A stretch of 64,000 bases of DNA from Spongiactinospora sp. TRM90649. Lineage in GTDB: Bacteria; Actinomycetota; Actinomycetes; Streptosporangiales; Streptosporangiaceae. The stretch is from NCBI RefSeq assembly GCF_029382225.1, contig NZ_JARLTC010000034.1, positions 62,001 through 126,000 of the forward strand, in the 5' to 3' direction. The notes beneath the pieces were generated by a model. It searched no databases and had not been told where the DNA came from. It saw only the letters and a list, made by a program, of their open reading frames with translations. A program made the position numbers and the translations under genes. Below, piece by piece: positions 9,088 through 17,518 of this stretch. Position 1 is the stretch's first letter, and every line of letters starts with the position of its first letter.

Positions 9088-9729
9088 CTAGGAGGAGGTC
9101 GTGGGGGTGCGCCGGAGCTTGGCCACCATGTCCGCCTTGTATTGATATGCCTCTTCCAGTGTGGAGCCGTCGCGCAACGCGATCACCACGTCCTCCTCGG
9201 CGTCCGCGTAGGCGAGCGCGTCGCCCAGCACCTCGGTGGTGGGCAGCGCCACGACGCCGTTCCAGTCCATCACCACGGCGGTGCCGTCGTCGATCCGGAC
9301 GCCCGCGATCTCCACCGGCTCGCCCACGGCGGCCACGTGCACGTCGTCGCCCGCGCTCGCGGTGGCCTCGTGCAGCGCCCACACCGGCAGGTCCAGGTCG
9401 CGGAAGGCGTCCGCGTCGCGCACGCCGCCCTCCACCAGGACGCCGAACGCGCCGCTGGCCAGCGCGGCGCGGGTGAGGATCTCACCCCACAGCGCACCGG
9501 TCGTCACCTGACCCCCGGCGATCACGAGCACCCGCCCGTCGAGGTCCTCGTCCAGGAGCCGATGCAGGGGCATCAGGCCGTCGTCGCCCGGCCCGCTCGC
9601 CAGCCGGACCGTCCTGGCGGTCCCCAGGACCCCCTGGGAGCGGTACATGGGCCGGAGCGGCGGGCTGAGCCAGCCCGACAGCCCCCGTAGCTGGAGCACG
9701 TCTGCGATCGCGGTGGTCGGGGGAACCAC
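9088..9729 (-). CDS. RraA-family aldolase (HMG/CHA aldolase-like)
   Basis: This 213-residue protein has the RraA fold signatures LVIAGG, GEILTRAALASGAFGVLVEGGVRDADAF and MDWNGVVALP. The metal-chelating Asp105 follows substrate-binding Arg104 in GGVRD. Members with these residues are class II pyruvate aldolases (4-hydroxy-4-methyl-2-oxoglutarate / oxaloacetate decarboxylase activity). Others are regulators of RNase E, which is unlikely in this setting. The start is GTG 9729 behind GAGGTG. It is probably the last gene of the leftward catabolic cluster that includes a second aldolase. The C-terminus has a short extra helix. Confidence 0.88.
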   Translation of the reverse strand: MVPPTTAIADVLQLRGLSGWLSPPLRPMYRSQGVLGTARTVRLASGPGDDGLMPLHRLLDEDLDGRVLVIAGGQVTTGALWGEILTRAALASGAFGVLVEGGVRDADAFRDLDLPVWALHEATASAGDDVHVAAVGEPVEIAGVRIDDGTAVVMDWNGVVALPTTEVLGDALAYADAEEDVVIALRDGSTLEEAYQYKADMVAKLRRTPTTSS

Positions 9730-9840
9730 GAATAATCACCTCATCTAGCCGGTCACCCATGTCGAACCGCTGTGCCGATCGGCCGTGCCCGGCGGGGCGA
9801 ACAGGTGCGGATCGCCCCGTCGGCCGGAACCTCGATCAGG

Positions 9841-10623
9841 TCACAGCGGTCCGGTGCCGTGGACCGCCTCGCGCAGGCGCTCCACGAGCTGCCGGGGCTT
9901 CTCCGAGCCCCACACGTTGCGGCCGAACGCGACCCCCGCCGCGCCCGCCTCCACGACGCCCCTGGCCACCGCCACGACGTCGTCCTCGGTCTTCATCTTC
10001 GGCCCGCCCAGTGCGACCAGCGGGACCGGGCACGCCTCGGCCACCGCGGCGAACTCCTCGGGCGGCCCGGGGCACAGCGTCTTGATGATGTCCGCGCCCA
10101 GCTCGGCGCCGATGCGGGCGGCGCGGGCGACGTTCTCGACCGTCCACGGCACCGCGCGACCCCAGCCGCCAGGGATCATCTCCGCCATCACCGGCAGCCC
10201 CAGCGTCTCCGCCTCCGCGCAGAGCCTGGCCAGCCGGACCAGCGACTTCTCCTCGTCGGGCGCGCCGGGGAACGCCAGCACGACCAGGCAGTCCGCGCCG
10301 ATCCTCAGCGCCTGCTCCGCCTGATAGAGGATCGCGCTCGTGTCGTCCGTCGGCATCTCGCCGACCTCGGACGAGCCGCCGTCCACCCGCAGCACGAGCC
10401 CGGACGACCCGAAGTCACCGGCGTAGGAGCGGGCCAGGTGCCAGGTGGCCAGCACCGCGTCGGGCCGGCCCGCCGCGATCTCCCGCATCGGCTCGCCCAG
10501 CGGCGGCCCTTCGCCCATGTAGGCGGCGTGGTCGATCGCGACGAAGACGCTGCGGCCGTCCGCGCCGAACATCCGGCGCATTCGTCGCAGCTTGCCCGCC
10601 CCCACGGCGGATGAGTACTGCAC
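9841..10623 (-). CDS. Class I aldolase of the DeoC/LacD/LsrF family
   Basis: This 260-residue TIM-barrel aldolase has FVAIDHAAY near the N-terminus (Asp31, His32) and the Schiff-base lysine in GADIIKTLCPG (Lys181). A phosphate-binding end (VALGGPKMKTEDDV, GVAFGRNVWGSEKP) follows. The family covers class I fructose-bisphosphate aldolases and LsrF, the thiolase that ends autoinducer-2 breakdown. GTG 10623 is chosen because AAGGAAG sits at the right distance; a TTG at 10638 is the alternative. With an FGGY kinase, alcohol dehydrogenase and RraA-like aldolase nearby it probably cleaves a phosphorylated sugar or keto acid. Confidence 0.88.
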   Translation of the reverse strand: MQYSSAVGAGKLRRMRRMFGADGRSVFVAIDHAAYMGEGPPLGEPMREIAAGRPDAVLATWHLARSYAGDFGSSGLVLRVDGGSSEVGEMPTDDTSAILYQAEQALRIGADCLVVLAFPGAPDEEKSLVRLARLCAEAETLGLPVMAEMIPGGWGRAVPWTVENVARAARIGAELGADIIKTLCPGPPEEFAAVAEACPVPLVALGGPKMKTEDDVVAVARGVVEAGAAGVAFGRNVWGSEKPRQLVERLREAVHGTGPL

Positions 10624-10641
10624 TGTGCTTCCTTTCAACGA

Positions 10642-11067
10642 CTAACGTTTTCCGGTCTGACGCTCGAACTCGGCGCCGTCCCAGTAGTCGACCCGGTGAT
10701 CGATCAGCCCGTCCGACACGCGGAAGCGGAACATGCCGCGGATCGAGACCGGCGTCCCGCCGTACCTGAAGGTCATCCGGTACGGCACGGCCGCCCGGTC
10801 GCCGTCCACGAGCAGGTCCTCGACCTCGTAGCGCAGGTCCTCGAAACCGGCGAGGAACGACGCCAGCCGCTCCCGGTAGGCGTCCCTGCCGCGCACGCTG
10901 ACGCCCGCGGCCGAGGTGTGCTCGTTGTGGAATCCGGGCGTGACACAGGCCGCGATCTCGTCACGGTCATGACGGTTGAGCGCCCCGATGTAGCGCTCGA
11001 CCGCTCGCCTGGTCGAGAACGCGCCGGCGGCCGGGTCCCGGCTTGGATCGCCCAAGCCGTCATTCAC
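10642..11067 (-). CDS. NTF2/SnoaL-like domain protein
   Basis: This 141-residue protein has the cone-shaped NTF2-like fold pattern. A helix AVERYIGALNRHDRDEIAACVTPGFHNE is followed by a loop-strand region and a final strand motif, IDHRVDYWDGAEFERQ. SnoaL-type members act as small cyclases or isomerases, or bind hydrophobic ligands. The GTG start overlaps the stop of the upstream VOC gene by eight bases, so translation is coupled. The role in the pathway is not deducible. Confidence 0.82.
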   Translation of the reverse strand: MNDGLGDPSRDPAAGAFSTRRAVERYIGALNRHDRDEIAACVTPGFHNEHTSAAGVSVRGRDAYRERLASFLAGFEDLRYEVEDLLVDGDRAAVPYRMTFRYGGTPVSIRGMFRFRVSDGLIDHRVDYWDGAEFERQTGKR

Positions 11068-11515
11068 CCCAGAGCGTGCGGACCTCTTCGAAGACCTGCT
11101 GGTCGTGGGAGATCTCGATCACGTTGCCGTCGGGGTCGGTGAGCGCGCAGACGTAACCCACCGGCGGCGGGATCTGCATGGGCTCCCAGTGCAGGCAGCC
11201 CATCTCCCGGCCCTTGGCCGCGATGGCGTCCACGTCCTCGCGGTTCGGCACCTCGATGCCCAGGTGCGCGAACGGCGTGAGCTGCGGCTGCTTCTTGCCG
11301 CTGTCCTTGTAGAACTCCACCAGGACCAGCACGAACGGGGTCTCGACCTGCTTGTCGTTCGACAGCCAGGCGTTGCGTCCGTCCTTGTCCTCGTGCGTCG
11401 CCACCACCACCAGCGGGGTCAGCGTCGTGTAGAACTCGATCGCCTTGTCCAGGTCGCTGGTGGGCAGCGCGACATGGGTCCAGCGGGCTTCGGTGAGCGT
11501 CTTGCTCAGAGCCAT
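11060..11515 (-). CDS. VOC (glyoxalase/bleomycin-resistance/dioxygenase) family protein
   Basis: This 151-residue protein carries the paired beta-alpha-beta-beta-beta units of the vicinal oxygen chelate fold. ARWTHVALPTSDLDKAIEFYTT opens the first unit, and FAHLGIEVPNREDVDAIAAKGRE and ALTDPDGNVIEISHD close the second. The metal-ligand positions (His in WTHVA, Glu in VIEIS) are conserved, so it is probably an enzyme (lyase, epimerase or dioxygenase) rather than a binding protein. The ATG at 11515 is preceded by GAGGAGAG. Confidence 0.88.
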   Translation of the reverse strand: MALSKTLTEARWTHVALPTSDLDKAIEFYTTLTPLVVVATHEDKDGRNAWLSNDKQVETPFVLVLVEFYKDSGKKQPQLTPFAHLGIEVPNREDVDAIAAKGREMGCLHWEPMQIPPPVGYVCALTDPDGNVIEISHDQQVFEEVRTLWGE

Positions 11516-11704
11516 TTCTCTCCTCGGTCGATTCTCTTGATGGGCCTCATCATGTGTGGTGCCCTTCCGTGTCGCGTGCTCGGGGGTCCCACGCGGTGGA
11601 AGGGCGAGCGAAGGCTCCCATCCTGGGCCAGGAATGTCTGGACGCTATGTCCGCGCCGCCCGGGGCCTCCATGTGCTCACAGCCCAAAGATCCACGCATC
11701 CCCC

Positions 11705-12103
11705 TCATCGGGGGGTCGGCTTCCACCACATCACGATCTGATTGCCCCAAGGGTCCAGGAACGACGCGTGATGGCCGTCGAATTCTTCCCAGTAACTCTG
11801 TTCCCACAGCGCCGTCGCCCCGAGGATCACCGCACGGTTCAGATATTCGCCGGGCGGGCCGTCCACCAGGATGTACGTGCGCGGCTGGAAACCCGAACGC
11901 GGCTGCGGGGCGCGCGGCGAGGGATCCGGCACCTGCTCCCGCTCGCTCCACAGACCGAGCGCCGGTCCGTCACCGGGGAGGATCTGGTGGAACACGCCCT
12001 GCGGGCGGCCATTGATCTCCCAGCCGAACAGCTCCTTGTAGAAGGTGGTGCTGGCCTCGATGTCCGGCGTGGGCAGATCGACGAAGACGAGCGTATTCGC
12101 CAC
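11705..12103 (-). CDS. VOC family protein
   Basis: This 132-residue protein shows a VOC fold, with LVFVDLPTPDIEASTTFYKELFGWEI at the N-terminus (two runs) and a C-terminal half ending SFLDPWGNQIVMWWKP. The usual second-half Glu ligand is replaced by Met (IVMWW), and the first His is Phe/Val. It may therefore lack a catalytic metal and act as a binding or immunity-type protein. The start GTG 12103 lies seven bases after AAGGAG. It follows the FGGY kinase stop and precedes a 189-base spacer that holds no gene. Confidence 0.83.
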   Translation of the reverse strand: MANTLVFVDLPTPDIEASTTFYKELFGWEINGRPQGVFHQILPGDGPALGLWSEREQVPDPSPRAPQPRSGFQPRTYILVDGPPGEYLNRAVILGATALWEQSYWEEFDGHHASFLDPWGNQIVMWWKPTPR

Positions 12104-12121
12104 AGCGTCACTCCTTGGGGG

Positions 12122-13405
12122 TCACTTGGATGCTTCCAACTGGCGCAACCGCCGTTCCGCGGCGTCGCCGGACTCGACGAAGCGCCGGTAGCCGTCGCGG
12201 TAGACCTGGCGGGGGGTCGGTTTCACCACCCGTCCCGCCGGACGCGGCCACGACCCGCTCTTCGCGTCGCCGGGGACGGGCCACCATCCGGCTCCCGCGC
12301 CCGCCGACAGCGCCGCCCCGTAGGCGGCCAGGTCGGTCTCCTCGGGGACCTCCACCGGTACGTCGAGCACGTCCGCCTTGATCTGGCACCACAGCTCGCT
12401 CCGGGCGGGGGATCCCGCGCAGACCAGTACGTCCAGGCCGGGCACCCGCAGCGACTCGGCGATGTGCCGCAGGCCGTACGCGGTGCCCTCCAGCGCGGCC
12501 CGGGCGATGTGGCCGGGGCCGTGCCCCGACCCGAGCCCGGTGATCTCCGCGCGCAGCTCCCGGTTCCAGCGCGGCGCCCGCTCGCCCTCCAGGTACGGCA
12601 GGACGCGCACGCCGTCCGCGCCCGGCGGGATCAGGGCCGCGCGGTCCAGCAGTTCGGGGATCGGCCGGCCGGTGAGCCCGGCCAGCCACTCCATGATCAG
12701 GCCATGGCTGCTGACCGGGCCGCCCACGATGTCCACACCGATCGCGGCGCTGCGCATGGCGTCGGCGCCGCGCTCCTGCGGGCACTCGACCGCCACGGCG
12801 AGGCCGCCGGTCCGGCCGCCGGGGTCCATGGCCCGGCCGGGGGTGTCCACGCCGCCCGCCCAGAAGGCGAAGAACGCGTCCTGCGCGCCCGCGACCAGGG
12901 GGATGTCGGCGGGCAGGCCGAACGCGCCGTCGGTGTGCCCGATGACCTGGCCGGTGGCGGCGCGCCTGCCGTAGCCGTTCAGGGTGACGTCGCCGGGCCA
13001 GCGGGACTGGCGGATGGTCGCGCCGAGCCTGTTCATGATCCAGTCGTAGATCTGCAGGACGCCGTCGATGCCGAGGAACTCGCGCTGGGCGTAGTGCTGC
13101 CGCTCGAAGCCGAGGGTCGCCCCTGCGGGGTGCAGCACGGTGACGGCGGGACTGCCGTCCATGGGCACGGTCGTCGGGCTCTGCCCGCCGACGCAGATCG
13201 CGGCGGGCCGCACCCCGGTCTCCCGCACCGCGTCCACCACGGCCGCCAGCCACGCGGCGGGCTCCGCCCGTCCTTCGGCCCAAGCCTCCGCCCCGGCGTA
13301 CTCCCCACCCCCAGTGGCCACGACCCGCCCATCCCGGTCCACCGCCACCGCCCGAGCCGAATTCGACCCGACATCAACCCCCAACACCGTGCTCGCTGTG
13401 CTCAT
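12122..13405 (-). CDS. Short FGGY-family carbohydrate kinase
   Basis: This 427-residue kinase has the N-terminal actin-like ATP/sugar domain opening VLGVDVGSNSARAVAVD, a substrate loop with the catalytic Asp in AGAQDAFFAFW, and the C-terminal domain with ALEGTAYGLRHIAE and LVCAGSPARSELWCQIKADVLDVPV (given in parts). Most xylulokinases and glycerol kinases are about 490-520 residues. The shortening falls in the N-terminal domain between IYDWIMNRLG and the GRRAATGQ region. The ATP-binding parts look complete. Neighbours (LsrF-like aldolase, alcohol dehydrogenase) suggest phosphorylation of a small polyol or ketose. Confidence 0.85.
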   Translation of the reverse strand: MSTASTVLGVDVGSNSARAVAVDRDGRVVATGGGEYAGAEAWAEGRAEPAAWLAAVVDAVRETGVRPAAICVGGQSPTTVPMDGSPAVTVLHPAGATLGFERQHYAQREFLGIDGVLQIYDWIMNRLGATIRQSRWPGDVTLNGYGRRAATGQVIGHTDGAFGLPADIPLVAGAQDAFFAFWAGGVDTPGRAMDPGGRTGGLAVAVECPQERGADAMRSAAIGVDIVGGPVSSHGLIMEWLAGLTGRPIPELLDRAALIPPGADGVRVLPYLEGERAPRWNRELRAEITGLGSGHGPGHIARAALEGTAYGLRHIAESLRVPGLDVLVCAGSPARSELWCQIKADVLDVPVEVPEETDLAAYGAALSAGAGAGWWPVPGDAKSGSWPRPAGRVVKPTPRQVYRDGYRRFVESGDAAERRLRQLEASK

Positions 13406-13505
13406 TGCGCTCGCTCCGCTCGCGCGGCTCGGGCGCTGGTCACCGCCGCCTTCCCTCGCGGGCTCCTTCGCTCCTCAGTCCAGGCGTCGGCGCGCCCTCG
13501 CGGGG

Positions 13506-14528
13506 TCATGAGGGGCCTACGAGGACGCGGTAGACGGGGGTGGTGGCGGCTAGTTTGAGGGCTTCGGTGACCTCGGGGAGGGGGAAGCGGGCGGTGACCA
13601 GGGCGTCGAGGGCGGGGGCGAGGACGCCGGAGGCGATCAGGGCGGCCGACTCCTGCCAGTCCTCGGGCTCCTGGCTGTAGGCGCCGACGATGGACAGCTC
13701 GTGGTGGTGGACGGCGTCCGGGTCGATCTCGGCGCGCAGTTCCTTGGGGAAGGCCCCGTACAGGACCACGGTGCCGCCGTCGTCGCACAGTGCGATCGCG
13801 GTCTCCAGCGCGCCCGGCGCGCCCGCCGTGACGAAGACCAGGTCCTGCTTGCCGCCCCGGTCCACCGCGTCCTGCGGGGTGGCGGTCCAGGCCGCGCCCG
13901 CGTCCGCCGCCTCGATGAGGCGCTCCGCGCTGACGTCCACGACGCCGACCGGACCGGCGCCCTTGGCGCGGGCCAGCGCGAGGTGCAGCCGTCCCATGTA
14001 ACCGGCGCCGATCACCGCGACCCGGTCGCCGGCGCGCAGCCCGCCCAGGCGCAGCGAGTGGACCACGCACGCCACCGGCTCGCCCATGGCCGCGTGCTCG
14101 ATCGGGGCCGCGCCCGTGGCGTACGCCTGGCGGGCCTTCACCACGACCGCCTCGGACAGCCCCGCCCCGAAGGAGACCGTGCCGTCCGACAGCTTGCCGC
14201 CCTGCGGGCCCTTGCACATCGCGCTCCGCCCGCGCCGGCAGGGGTGGCAGGTGCCGCAGCGGCTGAGCAGGTCCACCGTCACCGTGTCGCCGACGCGCGG
14301 CGACCCCGGCAGGCCCTCCGCCGCCGATCCCACCCGGGTCACGCGCCCGGCGACCTCGTGGCCGGGCGCGACCGGGTAGAACCGCTTCTCACCCAGGTAG
14401 AGGCGGCGCTCCATGGTGCACAGCCCGGTGGCGCCCACCTCCACGAGGACCTCGTCGGGGCCGACCGTCGGCGCTGGCTCCTCGCGGAACTCCACGACCT
14501 CGGGAGCGGTGACCACGGCGACTCTCAT
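13506..14528 (-). CDS. Zinc-dependent alcohol/polyol dehydrogenase (MDR family)
   Basis: This 340-residue medium-chain dehydrogenase has catalytic zinc ligands Cys37 and His57/Glu58 (GHEVAG) and four structural-zinc cysteines (91, 94, 97, 105). The Rossmann motif is RVAVIGAGYMGRLHLALA. Its nearest relatives by motif are sorbitol, threonine and L-idonate-type dehydrogenases that oxidise secondary alcohols with NAD. It starts immediately after the amidohydrolase stop, with no bases between, so the two are co-translated. It probably feeds the FGGY kinase/aldolase steps downstream. Confidence 0.9.
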   Translation of the reverse strand: MRVAVVTAPEVVEFREEPAPTVGPDEVLVEVGATGLCTMERRLYLGEKRFYPVAPGHEVAGRVTRVGSAAEGLPGSPRVGDTVTVDLLSRCGTCHPCRRGRSAMCKGPQGGKLSDGTVSFGAGLSEAVVVKARQAYATGAAPIEHAAMGEPVACVVHSLRLGGLRAGDRVAVIGAGYMGRLHLALARAKGAGPVGVVDVSAERLIEAADAGAAWTATPQDAVDRGGKQDLVFVTAGAPGALETAIALCDDGGTVVLYGAFPKELRAEIDPDAVHHHELSIVGAYSQEPEDWQESAALIASGVLAPALDALVTARFPLPEVTEALKLAATTPVYRVLVGPS

Positions 14529-15914
14529 TCAATGACTCCTCACGTGCGGCCAGTGACGGCGTACGGCGACGCCCGCCCGTTCGAGCAGACGGTCCGACGC
14601 CTTTCGTGCCTCGATTCGTAGCGCCTGCTCGTCCACCGTCGTGCAGCGGCCCTCGCGGACCACGATCCGCCCGCCGACCAGGACGTCCCTGACCGAGCGG
14701 CCGTCGGTGGACCAGACGAGCTGCTGCGCGACGTCGCCCCTCGGGGTCCACTGGGGCCCGGTGGCGTCGTGTATCACCAGGTCGGCGAGCTTGCCCGCCT
14801 CGACGGAGCCGATCCGCCCACCCATCCCGACCGCCTCGGCGCCCCGGATGGTGGCCATCTCCATCGCCTCCGCCGCGCCGATCGCGCCGGGGTCCATCGC
14901 CATGTCCTTGGCGAGCCCGGCCGCGAGCGCGGCGGCGCGCAGGATGTCGGCCGAGTCGCCCGCGTTGCCCGCGTCGCAGCCCAGGGCGACCCGGCCGCCC
15001 CGGGTGAAGATCTCGGCGTGCCGTCCGGCACGGGTGACGCCCTGGGCCAGGCGCAGGTACGCCCAGGGGCAGTAGGCGACGGCCGTGCCGGAGGAGAGCA
15101 GCGCCTCGACCTCGTCGTCGTCCACCCAGACGGCGTGCGCGAGCAGCAGGTGCGGCCCGAGCACGCCGAGCTCGGCGAGGTGCCGGAGTGGACGGCGGCC
15201 GGAGCGGCCGAGGTAGTGGTCCACGTCGGCGCGTCCGGGCGACATGTGCATGGTCATCCCGGCGCCGGTACGGCGGGCGACGTCGGCGGCGCCGGCGAGC
15301 AGCCCGTCGGAGGCGAGGCCATGCCCAACAAGGGTGACCCAGCCTTCGACGAGGCCGCCCGCCGGGTAGGTCTCGACCACCGCCCACAAGCGGTCGAGCA
15401 CCTCTTCGGCCGGGGCGGCGTGGGGGGCGCCTTCGGCGTCCCAGCCCCACGTGCCGACCGTGCCGCGCACCCCGGCGCGGGTCATCGCGCCCGCCACCCG
15501 GTCGGCGTCGGCCACGGTTCCGGCCTCGATGATCGTGGTGACCCCGTTGCGGAGGTTCTCCACGCAGGCGAGGAGCGCGGACAGCTCCTCGTCCTCGGGG
15601 AGGTGGGCCTGGTGCAGCGGCACCGCCCACCCGTGGATCGACTCCTGGGAGTCGATGTCGTCGGGGATGCAGGCGCGGGCGAGCGGGTCCCCGGTGAGGT
15701 GCTGGTGCCCGTTGACCATCCCGGGGGTGACGACGCAGTCGGCGGCGTCCAGTTCGGGGGTCTCCGGCCAGCGGGCGCGCAGCTCCGCCGTACCGCCGAC
15801 GGCGAGGATCACTTCCCCGGACACGGCGACGGCACCGCCCACGAGTACCTCGCGGCGGGGATTCATGGTCACGACGTCGCCGCCGGTGACCAGGAGATCC
15901 GGGATCAGCGCCAT
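14529..15914 (-). CDS. Amidohydrolase of the cytosine deaminase / TrzA-AtzF group
   Basis: This 461-residue metal-dependent hydrolase has the N-terminal metal pair GHQH (His70, His72), further ligands His223 (TMHMSPG) and His260 (LLAHAVW), and Asp314 in GCDAGNAGDS. That pattern is typical of mononuclear amidohydrolases that deaminate or dechlorinate heterocycles. The two small beta-sandwich ends (ADLVIHD, VRDVLVGGRIVVREGR) are present, so it appears full length. It leads the leftward cluster and is divergent from the aldehyde dehydrogenase. A cyclic amine or guanidine-like substrate is likely but unproven. Confidence 0.9.
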   Translation of the reverse strand: MALIPDLLVTGGDVVTMNPRREVLVGGAVAVSGEVILAVGGTAELRARWPETPELDAADCVVTPGMVNGHQHLTGDPLARACIPDDIDSQESIHGWAVPLHQAHLPEDEELSALLACVENLRNGVTTIIEAGTVADADRVAGAMTRAGVRGTVGTWGWDAEGAPHAAPAEEVLDRLWAVVETYPAGGLVEGWVTLVGHGLASDGLLAGAADVARRTGAGMTMHMSPGRADVDHYLGRSGRRPLRHLAELGVLGPHLLLAHAVWVDDDEVEALLSSGTAVAYCPWAYLRLAQGVTRAGRHAEIFTRGGRVALGCDAGNAGDSADILRAAALAAGLAKDMAMDPGAIGAAEAMEMATIRGAEAVGMGGRIGSVEAGKLADLVIHDATGPQWTPRGDVAQQLVWSTDGRSVRDVLVGGRIVVREGRCTTVDEQALRIEARKASDRLLERAGVAVRRHWPHVRSH

Positions 15915-15972
15915 GCAATCGAACGCTAGGTTGACCAGGCGATCGGGTCATCTGCCCCGGAGCACAACAAGT

Positions 15973-15991
15973 CAGGCATAGTCCATGCCTG
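15973..15991. promoter_or_regulatory. Inverted repeat in the amidohydrolase / aldehyde dehydrogenase divergent promoter
   Basis: CAGGCAT at 15973-15979 and ATGCCTG at 15985-15991 form a perfect seven-base inverted repeat with five bases between. It lies in the 119-base space between two divergent catabolic genes, where an operator for a shared regulator would be expected. No regulator gene sits directly beside it. Confidence 0.45.
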
Positions 15992-16033
15992 GAACACAAT
16001 GCCCGCTGATTCGCTTATCGGAAGGCTTCCCAC

Positions 16034-17512
16034 ATGCGTTACGACCCGGTCTGGCTGGACTCCGATCCCTATCGGCAGCTCATCGATGGCAATGAGACCG
16101 GGGACGGCGACGTGCTCCCGGTGCTCGACCCGTCCACCGGGGAGACGCCCGCCTCGTACGCCGTGGCGACCGCCGCCGAGGTGGACGCGGCGATCGCCGC
16201 CGCCCGGCGCAGCCATGACGCCGGGGAGTGGTGGCGCATGCCCGGCACCCTGAAGGCGCGGCTCCTGGAGTCGGTCGCGGCCGAGATCAGGGCGAACGCC
16301 GGACGCCTGGCCGCCTTGGAAGCGCTGGACACCGGCAAGGCGGTGAGCGGGGCGGTCACCTACGACATCTACGAGGCCGCCAACGCCTTCTCCCACGCCG
16401 CCGCGCTGGCCCGCACCACCACCGGTGACGTGCGGCGCAGCTCGTACCCGCCGGAGCTGCTGCCGGGCGGCGGCCCCGAGGTGCTGACCATGCGCACGCG
16501 CGAGCCCGCCGGGGTGGTGGCCGAGCTGCTGCCGTGGAACGGGCCGCTGATGACGGGCAGCCAGCGGATCGCGATCGCGCTGGCCGCCGGGTGCTCGATC
16601 GTGGCCAAGCCGCCGGAGGAGGCGGTGATCACGCTGGTCGAGCTGGGCCGGATGCTCACCCGCGCGGGCCTGCCCGCCGGGGTGCTGAACATCGTGCTCG
16701 GCCCCGGCGAGACCGTGGGCGAGCGGCTCGTCACCGACCCCCGGGTGGACCTGGTCAGCCTGACCGGCGGCACCGCGACCGGACGTCGCGTGTCGGAACT
16801 GGCCGCGCGCAACCTCACCCCGGTCAACCTGGAACTGGGCGGCAAGTCCCCGGTCGTGGTCTTCGCCGACGCCGACCTTGAGCAGGCGGTGGGCTGGGCG
16901 ATGATGGCCGCCTTCGTGAACATGGGCGAGGTCTGCGCGGCGGGCAGCAGGCTGCTGGTGGACGAGCGGGTGTACGAGGACGTCGTCAAGGGCGTGGCCG
17001 AGGCGGCGGCCGGGCTGCCGGTCGGCGACGCGCTGAGCCGCGACACCTTCATCGGCCCGCTGATCACCGACCAGCACGCCGAGCGGGTGCGCGGCTTCGT
17101 GGCACGGGCGGTGGCGGCGGGTGACGGCGAGGTGGTCGGCGCTCCGGCGTCGCGCGACGGCCGGTTCATGGCTCCGACGGTCCTCAGCCGGGTACGGCCG
17201 GGCAGCGAGGCGGAGCAGCACGAGATCTTCGGCCCGGTGCTGGCGGCCACCCCCTTCTCGACCGAGGAGGAGGCCATCGCGCTGGCCAACGGCACGCCGT
17301 ACGGGCTCAACGCGACCATCTTCACCCGCGACCTGGAGCGCACCTTCCGCGTCGCGGACGCCCTGGACTGCGGCACGGTCAACGTCAACACCCACTTCGC
17401 CCCCGACATGAACGAGGGCCGGGGCGAGGCCCGGGGCGCGAGCGGCCACTCCAGGGTCGGCATCGACGCCTACACCCGCCTGAAGTCGCTCAACGTCCAG
17501 ACCCGCCCCTGA
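16034..17512 (+). CDS. NAD(P)-dependent aldehyde dehydrogenase
   Basis: This 492-residue protein is a full-length ALDH. Asn169 lies in PWNGP, Lys192 in VAKPPEEA, the general base Glu267 in LELGGKSP, and the nucleophile Cys301 in NMGEVCAAG. The usual GQxC context is GEVC here, within family variation. C-terminal EIFGPVLAATPF and NGTPYGLNATIFT complete the substrate and cofactor frame. The ATG at 16034 has GGAAGG upstream. It reads divergently from the amidohydrolase/dehydrogenase operon and probably oxidises an aldehyde from that pathway. It converges with the sigma factor gene, leaving six bases. Confidence 0.95.
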   Translation: MRYDPVWLDSDPYRQLIDGNETGDGDVLPVLDPSTGETPASYAVATAAEVDAAIAAARRSHDAGEWWRMPGTLKARLLESVAAEIRANAGRLAALEALDTGKAVSGAVTYDIYEAANAFSHAAALARTTTGDVRRSSYPPELLPGGGPEVLTMRTREPAGVVAELLPWNGPLMTGSQRIAIALAAGCSIVAKPPEEAVITLVELGRMLTRAGLPAGVLNIVLGPGETVGERLVTDPRVDLVSLTGGTATGRRVSELAARNLTPVNLELGGKSPVVVFADADLEQAVGWAMMAAFVNMGEVCAAGSRLLVDERVYEDVVKGVAEAAAGLPVGDALSRDTFIGPLITDQHAERVRGFVARAVAAGDGEVVGAPASRDGRFMAPTVLSRVRPGSEAEQHEIFGPVLAATPFSTEEEAIALANGTPYGLNATIFTRDLERTFRVADALDCGTVNVNTHFAPDMNEGRGEARGASGHSRVGIDAYTRLKSLNVQTRP

Positions 17513-17518
17513 TCGGGC

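Noticed and set aside
13406-13505. GCTCGC-rich repeat between the FGGY kinase and dehydrogenase genes
   Set aside because: It is low-complexity GC-rich sequence without a clear unit or symmetry, and common in such genomes.
11105-13558. 817-codon plus-strand frame across several leftward genes
   Set aside because: It spans two VOC genes and the FGGY kinase in antisense and has no motif of its own.
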